Source of the DNA: Symbiodinium natans
Lineage: Eukaryota > Sar > Dinophyceae > Suessiales > Symbiodiniaceae
Assembly: GCA_905221605.1 (NCBI GenBank)
Contig: CAJNDS010002152.1
Span: 126,001-190,000, forward strand
Direction: 5' to 3'
DNA: 64,000 bases
Positions within the stretch are counted from its first letter, which is position 1, and every line of letters begins with the position of its first letter. A program made the translations under genes and the position numbers. Below the pieces are notes generated by a model, which was given only the letters and a program-made list of their open reading frames with translations, was not told where the DNA came from and ran no database searches. Positions 56,462-64,000 of this stretch are shown one piece after another.

Positions 56462-57329
56462 AGGTTCACTCGGAGAGCCCAGTCTCTTCTTGAAAGAGAT
56501 GTCAGGGGCAAGATCCTACGAGTGTCTTTAGAGCCAGATACAGCGGCATGCGGCAGAAGTCCGTGGCATCTTCTCAGTGCGTCATGAGCTCTTGGCAACA
56601 TCATCCATCGACAGACTCTCAGCAGGTGGCGGTCAACAAGACTTGAGTGACTAGAGACAACAGTGTGACTTCAGCTCAAGATCTGATTGCAGCTCTGGTT
56701 CTTTGGCTCTGGTGGACATCAGCCGCTCAGGAACCCATCACGTAGCCTCCGCCTTTGAGAGGCATAGCTATATGATGCCTCCTCACTGAGCTTGAGCCAT
56801 CACTAAGTCGTTGAACACGGTCAGTCTGGGCCGGGTAGGTGTTGCAGGAGCTCTGAGACGGCCACGACGAGCTGCTAGGTTCCGAGGGTGCATCATCCAC
56901 CTGCCCAAGTCAGAACCCCGGGTTTTCGTATGGAGTTGAAAGAGTCCCTACACATCACTTGGAAAGCTCCGGAATTCGTCTGACTTGGGGCAGCATGGGG
57001 CAGCAAGAGCTTTTTCCAGCTTGGACATGCTCGCGGATGCGGAGGCGAAAGCGCAAACCTGAGCTGAAGCTGCATGCCACGCACCATCTGCTGTCGGCAT
57101 CGCTGCTTGACATGGTCATTTCCATTCGAGTCGCGCAAAATTCTGGGTTCACTCCGGCAGGAGTACAATGTTCATGTGCCTGGCTTGTCCACAGGCTGTG
57201 CCCACGTGGGCATGGAATAACATGAGATGCTTGCTCTGCGTCTGGACTGGCAGTCATACTAGCCGCACAAGCCGAGAACCAGCTTGACACTCGATGACTT
57301 TGTGCACACTCAAACACGCCCAGTGCCTG
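56462..57329. other. Short intergenic interval
   Basis: Between the channel start and the next gene. A minus-strand frame to 56955 contains CPRGHSLWTSQAHEHC and CVACSF, a possible zinc-binding piece that may be a later exon of the gene at 57330-59133. Nothing else is convincing. Confidence 0.3.
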
Positions 57330-59133
57330 GTAGGTTGTTGCCTGTCGAACTTCGGCTTTCCCAGAGAACGTTGGTTGCCAGGGATCTCCTTCGGCCTTCA
57401 AAGCTCTAGCCAGGTCTGCACCCTTCAACGACACAACCGCTTGATGTACCGAGATTGAGTGCCACTGTCACTACCACATGGTAGGTCAACACCACACCTG
57501 GCTCGTGAACCACCGGACGTCGAACACAACCTCAATTTGGACTCGAAGAAACTTCGGGCCCGCTTGCAGACCCACTGCTCCCGCCACCATCACGTTGCCA
57601 CGTAGGCACTGCACCGATTCTGTATGCAACACAGCAGCCACCTCAGTGAGGACGCCTGCCAACAAGGGCCGCACCGCGATTCCTCGGACGTTACACCCAC
57701 ATGTCGTCGCTGCCAGAACGCAATCAAGCCAGAGTCAGCGGCTAAGCGGCTGGTGCTACCAAGCCCAAAGCCCAAAGCCCAAAACCCCAAAACCCCAAGA
57801 ACTCCCAAACCCCCCAACATCCCCGAAACCCCCCAAAGCCCCCAAACCCCAAAAACCCTCTTTGAACAGACCACGTGCTCGCGAAGCGAAGCGTCGGAGG
57901 TCGGTGTGGAAATGCGGATTGAACCCGAAGGATGCGATCTCCAAGGTGGCCTCTAACACAAATAGTTTGAATATGAACATTAAAGAAATGAACATACAAA
58001 TGACATTGTTAATAATGAATAACAAATTGAATAGTCATAACATGAGTAGAAATTAGCAATTAGGAAGCTATCTCCCCGCACAGTGGGATGATGTGGGATG
58101 TTTAAGACACCGAAGCGGCACAGCAGACAACCCCGTAGGGCTCTCCTGCGCAGGCGCGTACTGCGCGCAGCGTACTCCAGCGGGTTCCAATGCCTGACAG
58201 TCACAAAGACGAGATGGCCAGCCGAAATGATCATCAATTGAGCAGGTCGAGTGGGTCAGACAAAGACGAGGTATTCAAGTCGAATCAAGTATGGCGGTTA
58301 CCTTCCCAGCACCTCTAACAGAAGGACCCCATCCCAAAAACGCGCCCAAAACTCAGATTAGAATCCAATTCTAGCCATTTGACACACAGACGAGCAAATG
58401 ATACTAACATAGGAACTCTCACCCGCGGCGCTCTGTGAAGGAAGTCGTTAAAAAGGGATAGCGGATAGCGCTTCCGCCCATAAGAAACGCTCCAAGATGA
58501 TCACGAGAAAGAAGCCCAACAACGGGAACACAAGCGGGAATTGCGGCAAGTGGCTGGAAGGAGTGTGAACTTGCAAACCAGTGAAACATGAAGAAAGTCA
58601 GGATCGAGGCGAAAAATCAGCATCAGCCTTGAAGGCATTGGAGATGCTTACCAGCCGATTACATAGAGTAAAGTGAGTGACGGAAGAGCGACATGAACGA
58701 AAATGCTCAGGAGCTCATAGGCAAGCTCAAGCCGTGGGCCCTCCAGCCCCAAAAGGCTGCGCAGAAGGGCGGGCCCGCATGGATGCATTAAGTAGAAAAC
58801 AAGCATGTTGCTTCAATTGGTGTGAGCTTAAGACGCCCTCTTACCAGCCTTACCCTCCCGAAGCCCCTCTCCTTGAAGTGCCTCGTTGATCACCCGAAGC
58901 GTCGCCCAGATCGCCTTCTTCGCAAAGTCACGGCACCGCTCCGAAAAGCGCTCCTGGCGCACAGACGCCCTGTTGACTACGTGTTGGCACTGTCATGACA
59001 AGAAAGAGGAACAAATGAGCTTAAGACAGTGGCAAGCATACCTGTCTTTTGCTGGATCCAACAGGCCTGCTCGTCCAGCCCATGCCGCAGCCAACGATCG
59101 GCCTGAGTGCCATGTCTCCAACATCTCAAGACC
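57330..59133 (-). CDS. Eight-exon gene with two hydrophobic segments, unknown family
   Basis: Exons: 59133-59042 (LEMLETWHSGRSLAAAWAGR), 58969-58854 (RFSERCRDFAKKAIWATLRV), 58740-58652 (LAYELLSIFVHVALPSLTLL), 58553-58472 (FPLVFPLLGFFLVIILERFL), 58351-58302 (FWDGVLLLEVLG), 58193-58132 (HWNPLEYAARSTRLRRRAL), 57709-57498 (VRPLLAGVLTEVAAVLHTES) and 57422 to about 57330 (ADLARALKAEGDPWQPTFSG). Exon lengths 92, 116, 89, 82, 50, 62 and 212 fit the phases at every join, with one junction relying on a shared GAGG. Donors include GTATGC, GTAAGC, GTAACC and a GC. Exons 3 and 4 hold two transmembrane-like helices; the second recalls ZIP transporters but I would not name it. The 5' start and 3' end are open. 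Confidence 0.62.
57763..57865. repeat. C/A-rich CCCCAAA low-complexity tract
   Basis: AAGCCCAAAGCCC, then CCCCAAAACCCCAAGAA-type repeats inside an intron of the 57330-59133 gene. Gly/Phe- or Pro-rich frames are artefacts. Confidence 0.85.
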
Positions 59134-60864
59134 CTCGAGCTCCAAACAAATTGAAGCAGGGACCGCAACGTGCGGGATTCATGTGTTGTGGATTGAGACA
59201 CGACGGCGCCGTCGTGCTCGAGCTGGGAAGTGTATTCTGTCGAATTCCAGCACTTGACCCAAACAAGAGATATCAGAGATCAAAGACTCAAAGACAAAAC
59301 ATGTGCTGAGCCGATATGCTGTTGTCCACGCTTCAGCTTCAGCGAGGTTCAGTCATTCTGGAGGGAAGGGGTGGCCTTGTAAGAGGCCCCCAAACCTTCG
59401 GCTGAGACAGGTAAAATAGCTAAACTGTATTGGATGCTTGGACGTCGAATTCAAGGATCCCAATTTAGGCCATGAAGCTCTTGCCCATGCCTTTCCTGGG
59501 TGGACCCGTCTTGCAATAACACGAAGAAATGCCCTGGCATGTCCGGGCCCGCGGCAGCAGACCGGTTCCGTGCGAAAGCAAGAACAGGGTAGCTTGAGCG
59601 CGTAAAGTCAGACCTGAACGCTTACAGGCCCTCCCTCGCAAAATGTCCATACACGACATGGGCAAGGTACATGTAGAAGCACATGTGGCTTGAACGCAGA
59701 CTTATGGCACAGATCCAAGCTCGCAGCAACTCCGACGGTGCAACGCAAAGATGTACCGAACGAGTGTCCTTCAAAGCCACGGCGCTAAGACGAACTTTGC
59801 ACATGCCCGGCACCTCTTTCTTTGTATGTCCTGCCACGGGCAGTTGTCCAAGGAGATCCCTGCCTGAGCTTTCTTAGAGTCTTGGGGCTAAAACTATTAA
59901 AGAATAGCACCAACATCAGGGCCATATGTACACACAGATGTATATGTACAGGTAGATACCTGTATCCATACGAACTCTTGCCTATATACATATATATTTA
60001 TATATATGTATACATACATATCTATACATGTGCATGTGTACGTAACTTCAATGGCTTGCATGCTGCGCGGAGGTACGCAACTGGTGTGCAGCATAGAGGC
60101 TCCATGAAAAACTAGTGACAACATCACAAAGATCTGAGCAGAACGCAATATACTGAAACACTACTACGAGTAGTCGATATAACCTAATCATTCAATTCCT
60201 AAAACCCTAAACCCTAAACCCCAAACCCTAAACCCTAAACCCCAAACCCCAAACCCCAAACCCTACCTACAAACCCATGACGCAGCCGAGCTCCCTGCTT
60301 CTGCACAGTTCCGAAGCCCGGGCCGTGGGAATCTCGGCAGGGGCCCCGGGTTACTTTGTTTGGGCTGGGCGAACGGACGCAAGTCGAAGATTTTGTGAGG
60401 GCAATATACTATATAATATACTATAGTGTACTACAATATACTACAATGATGTACTATAATCCCTACTAAGGACTTAAGGACTGTTAGTAGAAAGGGGTGC
60501 GGAACTTTAGCCTCGGGGGGCTGGGAGTGCCGAGTTAACAGGGCCAAGGCTTTGGGACCGGTCCACATCTTCCTTCGTCTTCCGTTGGTGGCCTCGGTCT
60601 GCCTCTGCGAATCCTATTTGGGTGGTTGATGAACGGTTTAGGATACGAGGGGTACAGTATTGGGGTCCTCATTTATAAGGGGATCCGATTATTTGGGGGT
60701 CTATATTCGGGGTCCCGTATTATCGTAAACCCCCATTTCTGGGGGCATTGTGTCTCAGTCTCATCTCAGAACTGCGGCAAGGGTGCAAGAAGAGGCTCTC
60801 TGGCAGGAAAGTGTCCAGCACCCGGCTGGGAAGCTGGACCCTGTCCGGATGTCGGAAAGCTGAC
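59134..60864. other. Intergenic, repeat-bearing
   Basis: Contains TA/CATA microsatellites (59985-60045), a CCCTAAA array (60196-60268), and an AT-rich block (60407-60460) with ACTACAATATACTACAATGATGTACTATA. At 60685-60725 TTATTTGGGGGTCTATATTCGGGG matches the repeat at 7720-7760. I see no gene. Confidence 0.55.
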
Positions 60865-62349
60865 TTAGAAGGCGATCAGAAAGGAAGGGTCTGGCAGGTC
60901 TACAGCAGTTGGCTTCACAACATGTCCCATGTGGGTTGCGGCAAACGACATCCGAGCATGGACTGCACCGCGGCCGCATTTTGCTCGATCGTTTTCTTTC
61001 GCGAGCAACGCCAAGACCTGCGCGCGACGTTCGAGGCAAAAAGCCTCCTTCGCTGCCCTCAGACCTTCGCGGCCGCGGCACTCGTCGTCTGCCCAAGCAA
61101 AGTCCCCGTGTGTCCAGCGCCGTTCCCACAAGCCCGTGCCCGCGACTGCCATTGTCGGGGGTACGTCCGTCCCATCTGCTCGCGCCACCAAGGAGAAAGC
61201 CAGGCTTACCTCAGGCCTCCATCCAAAAGACTTCCAGGCGATGTTGGCCCTACCTGCATGGCCCTGCACCCAGACTCCCCAGTGGGGAAGAATGGCATGC
61301 TGCAGAGCCACTCGTTCAGGATGCCGTTCGTCTGAAGGAATCCGCAGACTGGGATGCAAGAAGCCAGGAGAAGGCAGCCGCGTCCAGTTCCTCAAGAAAT
61401 CCTGTCCCCAGGCGCCTTTCCGCAAGAGGAGGATCTCCGGATGCACACCCAGCCCGTTGGCTGAGGCCAGCATCGATACGCTCGCACTTGCGTCCAGAAA
61501 TGTCCCCCCATGTTTGGTCAGCAGCTGCGTGGCAGGCATGTCGAGATCTGTCACCAGAACGTCGCAGTCGATCCAAAGTAGCCAGGAATGGGGGCGAGAC
61601 AAGGCCATGACGGACCGGAGTGCATATGCCCGCCAGTACGCGGGAGCATTTGCATGGGTGAGATTTGCTTCGCCAAATGCAGCCGTGATGCCATTGGCAT
61701 CCTGAAAGAAATGCAGGTCGTATCCATGCCTGGCAGCATACAGCTGTCGGTTCGCCTTGCTGCTGGAGCGGACACCAGGCAAGTGTAAGCCTGCACACGC
61801 AGTAACCACGGCAACTAGCGACTCCTGGCCAGCAGGCGCTGCTTCTGCTCGGGTCGAGAAACGAGTGCCCAGTTGCTGAAACGCAGCTACAAGGTCACGG
61901 CCTCTCAGAGGCCACTGAGTGCATTCCCGATGGGCTCTTGTCGGAAGCATTGCAAGCCCAAATTGAATCAGAGCCAGTTGCTGCAGCCCCTGGGTTTTGT
62001 TGTCCAGACTTCCAGCTGCCAAAACTTCCGCCAGGCTGTAACTGGCAGTTGCCACCGCCGCCGGGCACTGGCTGGCCAGCTCGAAGCTCTGACCCACCAG
62101 CGCCAGCAAGTTGACCAACTGATCTTGTGCAGCAGAAGGCCCTTCCCAGAAGCCCGCATTGCGAGCTTCGAAAATTTCGCCAATGACCCCCGTCCAGTCG
62201 AGAGTGGGGCCGAAGCGGTCTAGAGGGCCACATTCGTCAGCCACTGACCGGGCGAAGATTTTCTCATCGGTACAGGGCTTCGTCACCCCAAGCCCTTGGG
62301 CTGCGAGTCCGAGACAAATTGCGCACAATGCCTTTCGAAGCTGAGGCAT
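60865..62349 (-). CDS. GT34-like glycosyltransferase, secretory pathway
   Basis: An intronless 494-residue frame starts at the ATG at 62349. Residues 1-20 look like a signal peptide. After about 155 residues with no recognised fold, LVAVVTACAG near 178 begins a Rossmann-like domain; NRQLYAARHGYDLHFF (about 200-215), WRAYALRSVMAL and LLWIDCDVLVTD (DxD at D261 and D263) follow the pattern of GT34 galactosyl/xylosyl/mannosyl transferases such as GMA12/MNN10. QHAILPHWGVWVQGHAGR fits the conserved C-terminal part. It should transfer a sugar from a nucleotide donor in the ER or Golgi. The N-terminal region is long for the family. Confidence 0.8.
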   Translation of the reverse strand: MPQLRKALCAICLGLAAQGLGVTKPCTDEKIFARSVADECGPLDRFGPTLDWTGVIGEIFEARNAGFWEGPSAAQDQLVNLLALVGQSFELASQCPAAVATASYSLAEVLAAGSLDNKTQGLQQLALIQFGLAMLPTRAHRECTQWPLRGRDLVAAFQQLGTRFSTRAEAAPAGQESLVAVVTACAGLHLPGVRSSSKANRQLYAARHGYDLHFFQDANGITAAFGEANLTHANAPAYWRAYALRSVMALSRPHSWLLWIDCDVLVTDLDMPATQLLTKHGGTFLDASASVSMLASANGLGVHPEILLLRKGAWGQDFLRNWTRLPSPGFLHPSLRIPSDERHPERVALQHAILPHWGVWVQGHAGRANIAWKSFGWRPEVSLAFSLVARADGTDVPPTMAVAGTGLWERRWTHGDFAWADDECRGREGLRAAKEAFCLERRAQVLALLAKENDRAKCGRGAVHARMSFAATHMGHVVKPTAVDLPDPSFLIAF

Positions 62350-62859
62350 GGGAAGCGATGTGAAGCGAGCTCAATGGCATGAATCGCATCCACTTTGGGT
62401 GCCAGGAAGTTAAGTCAGGAAGAGCTGACGAGGCCCCGGATCGTCCATGCCGGCCATTTGCCGCCATCGGCACATGTCTAAGGTTCCTCCAATAATCATG
62501 TCAAGAACAATTAGGCGGGCTGTGATCAAGTGCATGCGCTACGTTCATGGTTGTGATGCATGCAGCACACACACACACACACACATCACACGTCGTGTTT
62601 CTTGCAACTTCCAGCAGCATACAATAATGGCATGCTCAAGCCCGGGGATCTTCGTCATCATGCTTCGTGGATGTGCCCGCGCACGTGCTGGTCAATGCAA
62701 CGCCCATCAGCTGACCGGCGCCTGCTCACAGGCGAAGCTACGAGCACCTTGCAGCGATAGCGGCCGATAGCGGACAAACGGCACCCAGCAATGTGACCGC
62801 CAGCGCAGCATCCTGTACTTCTACTTGTTCTTGCTTCAGTGCATGCCCCACCGGGCCCC
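62350..62859. other. Intergenic with (CA)n
   Basis: A short (CA)n tract at 62567-62585. No gene recognised. Confidence 0.5.
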
Positions 62860-63931
62860 CACCCTTTCCCTGCCTTCTGCGCACGGGGCCAGCCCTGAAG
62901 CTTCTCCAGCGCCTCGACGGCGGAAATGCCCGGATCCAGGGCCGGGTGGGCCACGTGGCGAAGCGACGTGTAGACATCCTGGTCCGCAAGATGCCACAAG
63001 GCTACACTCATACCCTGTCATACCCCATGCTGTCATCCAAAAGGCATGTGCGCTTTCGTTCGGAGCTGTCACACCCTGCGGCAAGTGAGGAGACCACAAA
63101 CCACGTGAGGATGCGCTCTGGGACTTCGTATAACTCGAAGATCTCGCGGGTGAAGTTCGCGTGGGCATCCAGGAACACCTGGCATGTTGCTCACTTGATT
63201 TGGGCCGCTGTGTCCGCTGTGTGATGACTATAGTCCTGAGGTTACAAGCACCATGGCCTCCCAATCTTCAGCGGTCTCCGCTGTGCGCAAGCCCGCCAGG
63301 GACTCCTGAAGACTTGGCCTCTGGGACCTCCGGCAAGGCTCCGACACTGCCCAGCTCCTTGTAGGAAAGGGCGACGATGGCAGACCGTGACTTGAAGAAG
63401 TGAAGAAAAGGGCTGCGTTGCCTTAGAGAGCTTCGACAGGGAGGGGTGTGACTCAGAGGCTGCAGCTACATGGCCTACGTCTTAGCCGCCCACTCGCATA
63501 GGAAGAACAAGTCAAGCCTCCCGTGGTCTGAGCCCACCTCAGCTAACACAACCAGCGGATGGCGCAAGAGTGTGAAAACTAAGTTGCGGCTTTAAACGGC
63601 TCCTTCCTGTAGCACCAAAGCAAGTCACGTTTCAGTCAGCCAAGTTGCCAAAACTATGTCACCATTGGGCGAGTCGGTTGCGAAGACCTGTAGCAGCATG
63701 CGGAGCACAAGCTTAGCATCATCTCGTCCACAGCCCTTGTCTGGACGAAGCAAGGCGTGGCCATCGTGGAAACAACAAAGCACCACATGGCATCATGGTA
63801 GCCGCTACTTGAACCAGAGCACCTTGGCCAAATGAGATGCCACTGTTCGGTCAAGCAGCGGCAGGCTCTGAGCCTCAGTGATGAGCTGCCCGAGCTGCAA
63901 CCGCGAAAGTACATTAACTTCACAGAACGAC
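62860..63931 (-). CDS. Five-exon gene of unknown function
   Basis: Exons: 63931-63823 (SFCEVNVLSRLQLGQLITEA), 63735-63688 (GCGRDDAKLVLRMLLQ), 63305-63246 (ESLAGLRTAETAEDWEAMVL), 63178-63014 (VFLDAHANFTREIFELYEVP, then ILTWFVVSSLAAGCDSSERK) and 62978 to about 62860 (DVYTSLRHVAHPALDPGISA). Lengths 109, 48, 60 and 165 keep phase 0 throughout, with GT donors and AG acceptors mostly followed by G. The last intron would be only 35 nt, which is suspicious. Predicted mostly helical; I do not recognise it. Confidence 0.55.
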
Positions 63932-64000
63932 CTGCCATTGCCTACCAGTAAGTGCACTCGAAAGCCACATGGGAAAACAGCATTCTGCATAGCAGCGCAG
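63932..64000. other. Window end, probably intron of the preceding gene
   Basis: The minus-strand frame stays open upstream of 63931 (VFPCGFRVHLLVG) but an AG acceptor at 63932-63933 suggests the exon starts at 63931. Confidence 0.3.

Overview
The window reads as nuclear DNA of a dinoflagellate. I infer this from four things: a retroelement whose gag, reverse transcriptase and tyrosine-recombinase regions match a family I know from dinoflagellate genomes; dozens of interstitial TTTAGGG/CCCTAAA telomere-like tracts; introns with GT, GC and apparently GA donors whose acceptors are almost always followed by G; and same-strand gene packing. Species cannot be named from the sequence.

Layout. Bases 1-5314 hold a minus-strand DIRS/YR-type retroelement cut by the window edge. 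Almost everything else that codes is also on the minus strand, in order from left to right: an unknown seven-exon gene (9867-11269), a short C-terminal exon (16551-16646), a two-exon gene end (18243-18588), an unknown four-exon gene (19664-20760), a secreted DUF3472/Cys-repeat protein (22491-23927), a C2H2-like exon (24558-24842), a nucleotidyltransferase of the poly(A)/poly(U) polymerase type (24885-26006), an Arg/Gly/Tyr-rich protein (26790-27305), an F-box/LRR-like protein (33112-34134), a RING finger gene (35001-35786), an acidic unknown gene (36192-37261), a gene with a conserved dinoflagellate domain and a 24-nt micro-exon (37930-39244), an ankyrin gene (about 40930-41576), a series of unassigned exons (42358-53147), a six-exon voltage-gated K+ channel (53406-56461), an eight-exon membrane-protein gene (about 57330-59133), a GT34-like glycosyltransferase (60865-62349) and a five-exon gene (about 62860-63931). 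The one plus-strand coding-like piece (46670-47085) is frameshifted and looks like a broken insertion.

The spaces between genes, and some introns, carry telomere-like tracts, long G or C runs, microsatellites and several small inverted-repeat elements. I see no tRNA, rRNA, CRISPR or prokaryotic operon structure, and no spliced-leader relic.

The spliced models were built by hand from reading-frame continuity and splice phase. Where exons join in phase I treat them as well supported even though the function is unknown. Nothing suggests the genes form one pathway; the shared feature is their common direction. No computed alignment or database search stands behind any family name.
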